A stretch of 64,000 nt of DNA from Paenibacillus_Z sp042653205 (GTDB taxonomy: Bacteria; Bacillota; Bacilli; Paenibacillales; Paenibacillaceae). Of the stretch, positions 25,911-34,144 are shown in pieces. Both the position numbers and the translations under genes were made by a program. Numbering within the stretch: position 1 is the first letter of the stretch; every line of letters starts with the position of its first letter. Under the pieces are notes generated by a model, which saw only the letters and a list, made by a program, of their open reading frames with translations, was not told the DNA's origin and did no database searches. The DNA lies in NCBI RefSeq assembly GCF_042653205.1, contig NZ_JBHSHY010000002.1, forward strand, positions 62,001 to 126,000, in the 5' to 3' direction.

Positions 25911-26177
25911 TTGTCTGACGTGGCCAGTATTATTTGGACGCTTACCCAGATTTACCAGTATATGATCATTGCCTACGTGCTGCTGTCTTGGCTGCCGGGG
26001 GTCCGCGACAGCTTCATCGGCGAACTGCTCGGCAAGCTGGTCGAGCCGTATTTGTCGCCGTTCCGCAGATTTATTCCCTCCATTGGCGGCGTTATCGACA
26101 TTTCCCCGATCGTCGCGTTATTCGCGCTTCGTTTCGTGGCTTACGGGCTGATCGCGATCCTGGATATGTTTGTATGA
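25911..26177 (+). CDS. ylmG: YggT-family membrane protein YlmG
   Basis: Protein of 88 aa with two hydrophobic segments and the YggT motif LVEPYLSPFRRFIPSIGGVIDISPIVALFAL (about residues 44-74). The family is linked to envelope or division functions, with no defined reaction. The start is TTG 25911, with GAGGTGACC about 8 nt upstream. The stop overlaps ylmH (ATGA). Confidence 0.92.
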   Translation: MSDVASIIWTLTQIYQYMIIAYVLLSWLPGVRDSFIGELLGKLVEPYLSPFRRFIPSIGGVIDISPIVALFALRFVAYGLIAILDMFV

Positions 26178-26956
26178 AGCCAGATCTTTACGTTCATTTC
26201 CATCCCGACGAGCGTCCGTTCGTGGACCGCGCGTCGGAATGGATCGACCGCGCCGCGTTCGGCCACGAGCTGAAGCGCACGGATTTCTTGGATCCGCGGC
26301 AGGCGGACATTCTCGCGTCGCTTGCCAACCGCAATCCCGACGTGCAGCTGCGAATGGACGGCGGCTACGAAGGCGCCGAACGGAAGCGAGCCCTCCTCGC
26401 GCCGGACTACCGGGTGCTGGACGACGAGCCCGCCCATATCGCGCTGATCGAAGTGACCGGCGGCACGCAGGGGCATTTGGAGCTGGACCATGGCGATTAT
26501 CTGGGCGCGCTGCTGGGCCTCGGCATCAAGCGGGACAGGATCGGCGATCTGCATGTTCATGAAGACCGCTGCCACTGCCTCGTGGCCGAGGAGATTGCGG
26601 GCTATATCAACATTCATTTGCGACAAGTCCACCGCGTTCACGTCCTAACGGACATTCTTCCCTTGGAGCGGCTGCGTCCGGCCATACCGGCCATGGAAGA
26701 GATGAACCTGTCGGTGGCCTCTTTGCGTCTGGACGGCATCGCGAGCGACGTGCATCGCATCAGCCGGAGTAAGATCGTGGATCCGATCCGCGCCGGCCGA
26801 TGCCGCGTCAATTGGAAGGTCGAGGAAGATCCGTCCGCGCCGCTCAAGGCGGGCGACGTCGTCTCGATGCAAGGGCTCGGACGCTTCAAGGTGCTAGAGG
26901 TCGAAGGCGTCACCAAGAAAGGCCGGATCCGGGTCAAAATCGGGAAAATTATCTAG
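26174..26956 (+). CDS. ylmH: S4-domain RNA-binding protein YlmH (RqcP2-like)
   Basis: Protein of 260 aa whose C-terminal S4 domain (about 180-240: SVASLRLDGIASDVHRISRS...VVSMQGLGRFKV) binds RNA. The N-terminal part matches the YlmH family. B. subtilis YlmH binds stalled 50S subunits and can substitute for RqcP in ribosome quality control. ATG 26174 overlaps the ylmG stop. Confidence 0.93.
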   Translation: MKPDLYVHFHPDERPFVDRASEWIDRAAFGHELKRTDFLDPRQADILASLANRNPDVQLRMDGGYEGAERKRALLAPDYRVLDDEPAHIALIEVTGGTQGHLELDHGDYLGALLGLGIKRDRIGDLHVHEDRCHCLVAEEIAGYINIHLRQVHRVHVLTDILPLERLRPAIPAMEEMNLSVASLRLDGIASDVHRISRSKIVDPIRAGRCRVNWKVEEDPSAPLKAGDVVSMQGLGRFKVLEVEGVTKKGRIRVKIGKII

Positions 26957-27047
26957 GACTTTGCAGGAATTTGGCTCCACCTGTCGAATGAACAATGTAC
27001 AATCGGGCATCTTGCCCTTAACATGCAAACATTCAGGAGGTGCGCCG

Positions 27048-27542
27048 GTGCCGTTAACGCCATTGGACATACATAATAAGGAATTTAGCAGACGTCTGCG
27101 CGGGTACGACGAAGACGAAGTGAACGAATTTCTCGACCAGGTCATCAAGGACTACGAAGCGCTGATTCGCGAAAACAAAGAGATCCAGAATCAAGCGCTG
27201 GCGCTGCAAGAGAAATTGAACCATTTCGCCAATATCGAAGAAACGCTCAGCAAGACGATCATCGTGGCGCAGGAAGCCGCCGACGAAGTCCGCAACAACG
27301 CCAAGAAGGAAGCGCAGCTGATCGTGAAGGAAGCGGAGAAGAACGCGGATCGCATCATCAACGACTCGCTCAACAAGTCCCGCAAGGTCGCGCTCGAAGT
27401 GGAAGAGCTGAAGAAGCAGGCGTCGATCTACCGCGCCCGTTTCCGGACGCTGGTGGAAGCGCAGCTCGAGCTCTTGTCCCAAGAAGGCTGGGATACGCTG
27501 GACAGCCCGCCGTCCCTCGCAAGCGAGAGCAGCCGCGGCTAG
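27048..27542 (+). CDS. divIVA: Septum site-determining protein DivIVA
   Basis: Coiled-coil polar scaffold of 164 aa. It begins MPLTPLDIHNKEFSRRLRGY, the membrane-curvature-binding N-terminal domain, followed by DEDEVNEFLDQVIKDYE. The long coiled coil (HFANIEETLSKTIIVAQEAA, KEAEKNADRIINDSL) closely tracks B. subtilis DivIVA. The start is GTG 27048 behind AGGAGGTGCG. An earlier in-frame TTG at 26961 would add an unrelated N-terminus and is rejected. Confidence 0.96.
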   Translation: MPLTPLDIHNKEFSRRLRGYDEDEVNEFLDQVIKDYEALIRENKEIQNQALALQEKLNHFANIEETLSKTIIVAQEAADEVRNNAKKEAQLIVKEAEKNADRIINDSLNKSRKVALEVEELKKQASIYRARFRTLVEAQLELLSQEGWDTLDSPPSLASESSRG

Positions 27543-27565
27543 AACGAATTTTTTGCTTCGGACGT

Positions 27566-27594
27566 TTGACAAATGTATCGGAATGGCGTATATA
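27566..27594 (+). promoter_or_regulatory. Sigma-A promoter of ileS
   Basis: TTGACA (27566-27571), a 17-bp spacer and TATATA (27589-27594). Transcription would start near 27601, just before the T-box leader. Confidence 0.82.
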
Positions 27595-27600
27595 TGGTAA

Positions 27601-27933
27601 TAATCGAGTTATACGACGATTTCGTTGACGAGAACAAGTACGCATTCGAACGTTCCCCCAGAGAGCCGGCGCTTGCTGAAAGCCGGCGTGCGGACGATTG
27701 CCGAAGATCCTCTCCGAGAAGCGGCGCCGAACCTTGCGCATGGCCGCAAGCAGTAAGTCCCGCCGGATTTCCGCCGTTACCCGGAACGCGGATGGCAGTT
27801 GCATCCGTGACTAAGGTGCCGATTCTTCGGCTTCATTCGTTTTGTCTTCGGACGGGGCGAATAAGGCGGCGTTCGGAACAAGGGTGGTATCGCGAGCCGA
27901 GTCTCGTCCCTTTTCGGGGGCGGGGCTTTTTTT
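27601..27933 (+). ncRNA. T-box riboswitch (tRNA-Ile sensing) with terminator
   Basis: T-box leader upstream of ileS. Stem I has AGTA (27637-27640), AGAGAG (27660-27665) and GCTGAAAG. The specifier on the 3' side reads ATC (27707-27709), the Ile codon. The T-box AAGGGTGGTATCGCG spans about 27880-27894, with TGGT (27885-27888) to pair with the uncharged tRNA-Ile acceptor end. An 11-bp terminator stem (27900-27910 with 27917-27927) and T-run end at 27933. Uncharged tRNA-Ile should favour the antiterminator and raise ileS expression. Confidence 0.95.
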
Positions 27934-27977
27934 ATTTGTCCAGCAGCAGTCCAAACCATTGAGAGGGGAAATGAAGC

Positions 27978-30900
27978 ATGCAGCGCATCGACGTGAAAGA
28001 GAAAGCGAGAAGCCGCGACCTGCGGGTGCTCGGGAAGTGGAGAGAGGAGCAGACGTTCCGGCAGTCGATCGACAACCGGGCGGGCAAGCCGAATTTCGTG
28101 TTTTACGAAGGACCGCCGACCGCGAACGGCGCCCCGCATATCGGGCATGTGCTCGGCCGGGTCATCAAGGACTTCATCTGCCGCTACAAGACGATGGACG
28201 GCTACCGGGTCGTCCGCAAAGCCGGCTGGGATACGCACGGTCTGCCGGTCGAACTCGGCGTCGAGAAACAGCTCGGCATCTCCGGCAAGCAGGAGATCGA
28301 GAATTACGGCGTGGAAGCGTTCATCAACAAATGCAAAAACAGCGTCTTCGAATACGAGCGCCAATGGCGCGAGCTGACGGAAGCGATCGGCTACTGGACG
28401 AACATGGACGATCCGTATATCACGCTGAACAACGATTATATCGAGAGCGTCTGGAACATCCTGTCCACGATTCACGGCAAAGGCCTGCTGTACCGCGGCC
28501 ACCGCGTCAGCCCGTACTGTCCGTGCTGCCAGACGACGCTCAGCTCGCACGAAGTGGCGCAGGGCTACGAGGATGTCAAGGACCTCAGCGCGACGGTGAA
28601 GTTCAAGCTCGACGGCCGCGACGAATTCGTGCTCGCCTGGACGACGACGCCGTGGACGCTGCCGGCCAACGTGGCGCTCGCAGTCAATCCGAACCTGACG
28701 TACGCGCGCGTGCGCAAGGACGGCGAGACGTACATCGTGGCGGAAGCGCTCGTGGAGAGCGTCATGAAGGCCGACTATGAAGTGCTGTCGACGCTGAAGG
28801 GAACGGAGCTGCTGAACCTGAACTACGAGCCGCCATTCCGTTACGTTGCAGTCGACAACGGGCATTTCATCATCCCCGGCGATTTCGTCAGCGATTCGAG
28901 CGGTACCGGCATCGTCCACATCGCGCCGGCGCACGGCGACGACGACTACAAGGTGGCGCGCCAGAACGGCGTCAGCTTCCTGAACGTCGTCGACAACGCC
29001 GGCCGCTACGTCGAAGCCGTCACCGATCTGGCCGGCCGCTTCGTCAAAGAATGCGACGTGGACATCGTGAAAATGTTGAGCGAGCGCGGCCTGCTGTTCT
29101 CGAAGGAACGCTACGAGCACAGCTACCCGTTCTGCTGGCGCTGCAAAACGCCGCTCATCTACTACGCGACGGACAGTTGGTTCATCGAGACGACGGCGGT
29201 CAAAGACCAGCTGATCAAGAACAACAGCGAAGTCGACTGGTATCCGTCCCATATCCGCGAAGGCAGGTTCGGCAAATTCCTCGAGGACCTCGTGGACTGG
29301 AACATCAGCCGCAACCGGTATTGGGGTACCCCGCTCAACGTCTGGATCTGCGACAAGTGCGGCGGACAGCACGCGCCGGGCAGCCGGAAGGATCTGGCCG
29401 CGCGGTCGGTCACGCCGATCTCCGAGGACATCGAGCTGCACAAGCCGTACGTGGACGACGTGAAGCTGCACTGCCCGCACTGCGAAGGCGGCGTCATGAC
29501 GCGCACGTCCGAAGTCGTAGACGTCTGGTTCGACAGCGGCTCCATGCCGTTTGCGCAGTACCATCAGCCGTTCGAGAAGCAGGAGACGTTCGCGGAGCAG
29601 TATCCGGCCGACATCATCTGCGAAGGCATCGACCAGACGCGCGGCTGGTTCTTCAGCCTGCTGGCGGTGTCCACGCTGTATAACGGACGCGCGCCGTACA
29701 AGGCGGTCATCTCGACCGGCCACATCTTGGACGAGAACGGCCAGAAGATGTCCAAATCCAAGGGCAACGTCATCGACCCTTGGGAAATCATCAACGAATA
29801 CGGCACGGACGCGTTCCGCTGGGCGCTTCTGGCGGACAGCGCGCCGTGGAACAGCAAGCGGTTCTCGCGCGGCATCGTCGGCGAAGCCAAGTCCAAGGTG
29901 ATCGACACCATCGTGAACACGCACGCCTTCTTCGCGCTGTACGCGTCGATTGACGGCTACGACCCGGCGGCCCAGCCGGCCCGCGTATCGACGGCGAAGC
30001 TCGACCGCTGGATCGTGTCGCGCTTGAACAGCCTCGTTGCGAACGTCAATAAGAGCTTGGCGTCGTACGACTTCCTGAACGCGGCCAAGGCGATCGAGGG
30101 CTTCGTCGACGAGATGAGCAACTGGTATATCCGCCGTTCGCGCGACCGATTCTGGGGGAGCGGCTTGACGGACGACAAGCTGGACGCCTATGGCACGCTT
30201 CGTACGGTGTTGACGACGCTGGCGCGCCTGATCGCGCCGTTTGCGCCGATGCTGGCGGAGGACGTGTACACGAACCTCGGCGACGGCGGCAGCGTGCATC
30301 TGGCCGACTATCCGAAGGCCGACGAGAACGCGATCGACGAGAAGCTCGAGCGCGACATGGAGACGGCGCGGCAAATCGTCGAGCTCGCCCGCAACGTGCG
30401 CAACGAAGCCGGCATCAAGACGCGCCAGCCGCTGTCCGAGCTGATCGTGGCGCTGGACAACGAATTCGATCTTGCGCCGTACGAGGACATCATCAAGGAC
30501 GAGATCAACGTCAAGTCGATCACGATCGCGAGCGGCGACAGCGGCTTCGTCGACTTTACGTTCAAGCTGAACTTGAAGGTCGCGGGCAAAAAGTACGGCA
30601 AGCACGTCGGGCCGATTCAAGCATACCTGAAATCACTGCTGCCGGACGAGACGAGCGACATCGTCAAAGCGGGCGAATTGTCGTATACGACGCTCGAGGG
30701 CGAGAGCTTCGTCATCACGCTCGACGAGCTGCTCGTGGAGAAGCAGGCGAAGTCCGGCTTCGCGTCCGCTTCCGGCTACCAGCTGACGGTCGCGATCAAC
30801 ACGGACATTACGCCGGAGCTCGAGCAGGAAGGCCTCGTCCGCGAAGTCATCCGCGCGGTGCAGGACACGCGCAAGAAGCTCGACCTGCCGATCGAGCAGC

Positions 30901-31073
30901 GGGTCAAGCTGACGCTCGACGTGGACGCGGAGCTGCGCGCGGCGCTCGACGCGTTCCGGGAAGTCTTGTTCGAAAATGTCCTGCTGAGCGACGTAGCGTA
31001 CGGTACCGCGGCGGAGATGGAACGGATGCCGCTCGGCGACCGCGAGATTGGAATCGCGATCGCGGGGGCATGA
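27978..31073 (+). CDS. ileS: Isoleucyl-tRNA synthetase, eukaryote-like type 2
   Basis: Class I synthetase of 1031 aa that charges tRNA-Ile. HIGH lies at 54-57 in PPTANGAPHIGHV and KMSKS at 590-594. Length and sequence (EYERQWRELTEAIGYW, HRVSPYCPCCQTTLSSHEVA) are those of type 2 IleRS, not the roughly 920-aa type 1 enzyme of B. subtilis with its PPYANGDIHIGHA signature. Type 2 enzymes are known for low mupirocin sensitivity. The HIGH motif is canonical, without the altered form reported for hyper-resistant enzymes. ATG 27978 has GAGGGGAAATG upstream and is controlled by the T-box. Confidence 0.95.
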   Translation: MQRIDVKEKARSRDLRVLGKWREEQTFRQSIDNRAGKPNFVFYEGPPTANGAPHIGHVLGRVIKDFICRYKTMDGYRVVRKAGWDTHGLPVELGVEKQLGISGKQEIENYGVEAFINKCKNSVFEYERQWRELTEAIGYWTNMDDPYITLNNDYIESVWNILSTIHGKGLLYRGHRVSPYCPCCQTTLSSHEVAQGYEDVKDLSATVKFKLDGRDEFVLAWTTTPWTLPANVALAVNPNLTYARVRKDGETYIVAEALVESVMKADYEVLSTLKGTELLNLNYEPPFRYVAVDNGHFIIPGDFVSDSSGTGIVHIAPAHGDDDYKVARQNGVSFLNVVDNAGRYVEAVTDLAGRFVKECDVDIVKMLSERGLLFSKERYEHSYPFCWRCKTPLIYYATDSWFIETTAVKDQLIKNNSEVDWYPSHIREGRFGKFLEDLVDWNISRNRYWGTPLNVWICDKCGGQHAPGSRKDLAARSVTPISEDIELHKPYVDDVKLHCPHCEGGVMTRTSEVVDVWFDSGSMPFAQYHQPFEKQETFAEQYPADIICEGIDQTRGWFFSLLAVSTLYNGRAPYKAVISTGHILDENGQKMSKSKGNVIDPWEIINEYGTDAFRWALLADSAPWNSKRFSRGIVGEAKSKVIDTIVNTHAFFALYASIDGYDPAAQPARVSTAKLDRWIVSRLNSLVANVNKSLASYDFLNAAKAIEGFVDEMSNWYIRRSRDRFWGSGLTDDKLDAYGTLRTVLTTLARLIAPFAPMLAEDVYTNLGDGGSVHLADYPKADENAIDEKLERDMETARQIVELARNVRNEAGIKTRQPLSELIVALDNEFDLAPYEDIIKDEINVKSITIASGDSGFVDFTFKLNLKVAGKKYGKHVGPIQAYLKSLLPDETSDIVKAGELSYTTLEGESFVITLDELLVEKQAKSGFASASGYQLTVAINTDITPELEQEGLVREVIRAVQDTRKKLDLPIEQRVKLTLDVDAELRAALDAFREVLFENVLLSDVAYGTAAEMERMPLGDREIGIAIAGA

Positions 31074-31110
31074 TAACGGCATAGCAGCAAAGTAACCGAA
31101 CGCTCACACG

Positions 31111-31147
31111 CGGGCGGCCGACGGCTTTTTGCCGCTTGGGCCGCCCG
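31111..31147 (+). other. Hairpin after ileS without T-tract
   Basis: CGGGCGGCC (31111-31119) can pair with GGCCGCCCG (31139-31147), with a small inner hairpin CGGC-TTTTT-GCCG. The U-run is in the loop and not after the stem, so it is not a standard terminator. It could slow read-through into the next gene. Confidence 0.4.
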
Positions 31148-31198
31148 TGCGTGGGCGTCGTTTCGTTTGCCGAATGCCAAGCAAAGGACAGATTCGCC

Positions 31199-31531
31199 AT
31201 GACAACGACCGATAACCGAGAAGATCTGAACGGCGTCCGCCATTCGCTCGATGCCTTGGAGAAGCGGCTTGAAACGTTGACGGCTCAAATGGAGCGCACC
31301 CAAATCGCCGATTACGTGCAGCTGCTGAACCGGCCGTTCTCGCTGTTCTGGCGCAACGCGCTCGGCGGGCTGTCGCGCGGCGTCGGCATCGCGATCGGCT
31401 TTACGGTAATCGCGTCCACGATCCTCTACCTGCTGCAGGTGCTTGGGGCGCTGAATCTTCCGATCATCGGCGATTATATCGCGGATATCGTGCGCATCGT
31501 GCAGCATCAGCTGGAAGGGAAGACGTACTAG
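31199..31531 (+). CDS. DUF5665-type small membrane protein
   Basis: Protein of 110 aa. The N-terminal half is charged and helical (LDALEKRLETLTAQMERTQIADYVQLLNRP). A hydrophobic helix follows (about 64-84, GVGIAIGFTVIASTILYLLQVLG), then a conserved C-terminal piece (LPIIGDYIADIVRIVQHQLE). This resembles Firmicute DUF5665 proteins of unknown function. ATG 31199 has only a weak AAGGA upstream. Confidence 0.75.
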   Translation: MTTTDNREDLNGVRHSLDALEKRLETLTAQMERTQIADYVQLLNRPFSLFWRNALGGLSRGVGIAIGFTVIASTILYLLQVLGALNLPIIGDYIADIVRIVQHQLEGKTY

Positions 31532-31597
31532 AAGTAGACGAAGGCGCAGGAAGACTCGCGCCGGAAGCGCGGCCCGAAGAAGCGGCGGGCAGCGTCA

Positions 31598-31644
31598 AAA
31601 AGGGCAGCTGCGCCGGATATACCGCCCGGCGCCGCTGCCCTTTT
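31598..31644. terminator. Bidirectional terminator
   Basis: AAAAGGGCAGC (31598-31608) pairs with GCTGCCCTTTT (31634-31644), and the inner GCGCCGG/CCGGCGC arms also pair fully. A-run and T-run flank the stem, so it can serve both the rightward membrane-protein gene and the leftward DksA-like gene. Confidence 0.88.
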
Positions 31645-31677
31645 GTCGCTTGGCCCTGTTGTCGCGTGGCTTGCCCG

Positions 31678-32400
31678 TTATTCGCTGTCCAGCAGAGGCT
31701 CGCCTTCCTCGTTGTCCAAGTAGTGGTTGTACGTCTCGTTGCGGACGATGAAGCGGTGGTTGCCGGTGATGTCCGTGGCGACGAAGCTTTCGTACGGCTC
31801 CACGTACCCGTCCAGTTCGTCCGCCTCGATGGCCATTTGGTCGTACGAGGCGATCTCGCGGCCTTCCGCCATCGCCGGCGTATTGGACGTGCCCCAGCTT
31901 TCGACGATTTGCCACGCATCCTCGCCGTCGAAGCCGTTGTACCCGTCTTCGTGGTCGTCGAGGCTCGTCCGGCCGAACGGCGGCTGCAGGAAGCTTTCTT
32001 CCACCGGCCGGCGGTCGGAGACGTCCTGGCGCGGGGAATGCGCCACGCAGTAGAGGGTATCCGGGATCGCCTGCAGCCGCGCGAGCGGAATCGGTTCGCC
32101 GCAGACGCGGCAGGCGCCGTAGCTGCCGTCGTCCATGGCGGACAGCGCGGCTTCGATGCGGTTCAGGTGCAGCTCCTCCTGCTCGTGCAGCGCGATGTCC
32201 TTGCCGCGCTCGTACGTTTCGGTGGCGGCGTCGGCGGGATGGTTGTCGTAGGCGGACAGATCGCCGGATTCGTCGCGCAGCGAGTCGCCCAGGCCGTAAT
32301 GCTCGCTGCTGGCCAGGCGCTGTTCGGCTGCCGCCTTCTCCACGTTGAGCCGGCTGCGCAGGCCGCGCAGCTGCGCGTTCGTCAGATGCGTCGTCGTCAT
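31678..32400 (-). CDS. DksA/TraR-type zinc-finger protein (YteA/YlyA-like)
   Basis: Protein of 240 aa of the YteA family of Bacillus sporulation-associated DksA/TraR proteins. An N-terminal helical region is followed by conserved ETYERGKDIALHEQEE and LNRIEAALSAMDDGSYG. The zinc-finger segment CRVCGEPIPLARLQAIPDTL then YCVAH has three Cys and a His instead of four Cys. In B. subtilis ylyA, a DksA-like modulator of sigma-G-dependent transcription, lies at this site between ileS and lspA. Here the gene is on the opposite strand. ATG at 32400. Confidence 0.87.
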   Translation of the reverse strand: MTTTHLTNAQLRGLRSRLNVEKAAAEQRLASSEHYGLGDSLRDESGDLSAYDNHPADAATETYERGKDIALHEQEELHLNRIEAALSAMDDGSYGACRVCGEPIPLARLQAIPDTLYCVAHSPRQDVSDRRPVEESFLQPPFGRTSLDDHEDGYNGFDGEDAWQIVESWGTSNTPAMAEGREIASYDQMAIEADELDGYVEPYESFVATDITGNHRFIVRNETYNHYLDNEEGEPLLDSE

Positions 32401-32546
32401 CGGTTGAAACCCCTCTTTCCTCGGAACGGATTGGCGTTGATGTCGTGCCGTTAGCTTTTGCAGCGGGGGCGTTTTTTAGAGGCGGGCATTCATGGATTAG
32501 CTGGCAGCCGCGGCGGCGGATACGCTGGCCCCGCATCGCGGAAATA

Positions 32547-32555
32547 TGCTACAAT
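32547..32555 (+). promoter_or_regulatory. Possible extended -10 promoter of lspA
   Basis: TGC followed by TACAAT (32550-32555) forms an extended -10 element 25 bp before the lspA start. No good -35 is seen, which extended -10 promoters can tolerate. Confidence 0.4.
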
Positions 32556-32579
32556 GTGGGGGATAAGGGGGCAGACGCC

Positions 32580-33104
32580 GTGAAATTTTACTATTATTGG
32601 CTGGCCGTATTCGTGCTTGTGGTGGACTATGCAACCAAGAAGTGGGTGGAACACAGTCTCGACCTGTACGAGACGAGAAGCGTGATCGGCGATTTCTTCG
32701 TCATCACTTCGATCCGCAACAAAGGGGCGGCGTTCAGCATTTTGCAGGAGCAACGGCTGCTGTTCATCGGAATCACGCTCGTGGTTGTCATCGGCATCGT
32801 CTGGTACATGGCGAAGAACCGCCATTCCGGGAAAGCGCTGCTGCTGTCCGGCCTGGGCCTCGTGCTCGGCGGCGCGGTCGGCAACCTGATCGACCGGGCG
32901 CTGTACGGACAAGTCATCGATTTTCTGCAATTCACGTTCGGGAGCTATGTCTTCCCGGTGTTCAACATCGCCGATTCCGGCATCTGCGTCGGCGTGGCGC
33001 TGATTTTGCTGGACGCGCTGCTCTCATCCAAGAAAGAGAACGGAGATTCTAATTCCAATGGACAAGAAAGCAATGGATCCGAAAACCATCAATTTATCCG
33101 GTGA
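32580..33104 (+). CDS. lspA: Lipoprotein signal peptidase II
   Basis: Membrane aspartic protease of 174 aa that cleaves prolipoproteins at the lipidated Cys; several lipoproteins in this window would be its substrates. There are four hydrophobic segments. The catalytic aspartates are in GNLIDR and FNIADS. The start is GTG 32580 with AAGGGGG upstream. Its hydrophilic tail (about the last 20 residues) overlaps the start of ylyB. Confidence 0.95.
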   Translation: MKFYYYWLAVFVLVVDYATKKWVEHSLDLYETRSVIGDFFVITSIRNKGAAFSILQEQRLLFIGITLVVVIGIVWYMAKNRHSGKALLLSGLGLVLGGAVGNLIDRALYGQVIDFLQFTFGSYVFPVFNIADSGICVGVALILLDALLSSKKENGDSNSNGQESNGSENHQFIR

Positions 33105-34032
33105 CGAACAGGACCAGGACGCGATGGTCTTCGAAATCGGCGAATCGTCGACCGGCGAACGGCTGGACAAATTCGTGACCGAAAACCTGGAGGACGGCGC
33201 GGTCTCGCGCACGCAGGTGCAGGACTGGATCAAGAGCGGCGCGGTGCTGGTAGGCGGCCGCGAAGCGAAGGCGAATTACAAGCTAGCCGTGGCCGACGTG
33301 GTCACGGTTATTGTGCCTGAACCGGAGGAAGCGGTCATCGACGCGGAAGACATTCCTCTCGACGTTGCGTACGAGGACTCCGACGTCATCGTCATCAACA
33401 AGCCGCGGGGCATGGTCGTCCATCCGGCGCCCGGCCATTATTCCGGCACGGTCGTCAACGCGCTGATGTACCACTGCAAAGACTTGTCCGGCATTAACGG
33501 CGTGCTGCGCCCGGGCATCGTGCACCGCATCGACAAGGACACGTCGGGCCTCTTAATGGCCGCGAAGAACGACCTGGCCCATCTGTCGCTGGCGGAGCAG
33601 CTGAAGGCGCATTCCGTCACGCGCAAATACGTGGCCCTCGTCCACGGCAACCTGCCGCACGAGAACGGCACCGTCGACGCGCCGATCGGCCGGGATCCGC
33701 AGGACCGGAAACTGTTCACGGTCACGCACAAGGGCAGCAAGGAAGCGGTCACGCACTTCCAGGTGCTCGAACGCTTCGGGGACTATACGCTGCTGGAGCT
33801 GCAGCTGGAGACCGGGCGGACGCATCAGATCCGCGTCCACATGAAGTACATCGGCCATCCGCTCGCGGGGGACCCGGTGTACGGGCGGAGCAAGACGATC
33901 GGGCTCAAGGGCCAGGCGCTCCACGCGGCCGTGCTCGGCTTCGTGCATCCGCGCAGCGGCGAGTACTTGGAATTTTCGGCCCCGATTCCAGCCGACATGG
34001 AGCATGAGCTGACGATATTACGACAGCGCTGA
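33058..34032 (+). CDS. ylyB: RluA/RluD-family pseudouridine synthase YlyB
   Basis: Protein of 324 aa that isomerises uridines in 23S rRNA. An N-terminal S4 domain (RLDKFVTENLEDGAVSRTQV) and the catalytic motif HRIDKDTSGLL with its Asp are present, followed by TGRTHQIRVHM. The start is uncertain: ATG 33058 overlaps lspA by 47 bases with GGAG 13 nt upstream. ATG 33124, directly before the conserved FEIGESSTGERLDKF, would remove the overlap. Confidence 0.94.
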   Translation: MDKKAMDPKTINLSGDEQDQDAMVFEIGESSTGERLDKFVTENLEDGAVSRTQVQDWIKSGAVLVGGREAKANYKLAVADVVTVIVPEPEEAVIDAEDIPLDVAYEDSDVIVINKPRGMVVHPAPGHYSGTVVNALMYHCKDLSGINGVLRPGIVHRIDKDTSGLLMAAKNDLAHLSLAEQLKAHSVTRKYVALVHGNLPHENGTVDAPIGRDPQDRKLFTVTHKGSKEAVTHFQVLERFGDYTLLELQLETGRTHQIRVHMKYIGHPLAGDPVYGRSKTIGLKGQALHAAVLGFVHPRSGEYLEFSAPIPADMEHELTILRQR

Positions 34033-34056
34033 TTCCGAAATTAGTGCAAACTTTTC

Positions 34057-34075
34057 GCCATATTCTATATATGGC
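34057..34075 (+). other. Inverted repeat upstream of dapL
   Basis: GCCATAT (34057-34063) and ATATGGC (34069-34075) with a 5-bp spacer lie about 70 bases before the dapL start. It could be an operator or part of a promoter, but no regulator is evident and no -35/-10 pair is convincing. Confidence 0.3.
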
Positions 34076-34144
34076 AGCCGCCTAGCCTTGCGCTATGATG
34101 GAACCAAATCGTAAATCTTCGAATCGAAGGGTGAGAAATCGAGC

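Noticed and set aside
26961..27047. N-terminal extension of divIVA
   Set aside because: DivIVA proteins begin MPLTP, which corresponds to GTG 27048 with a strong AGGAGGTG.
27573..27962. Rightward frame through the ileS leader
   Set aside because: The segment is a T-box RNA with specifier, T-box sequence and terminator; the frame crosses the terminator.
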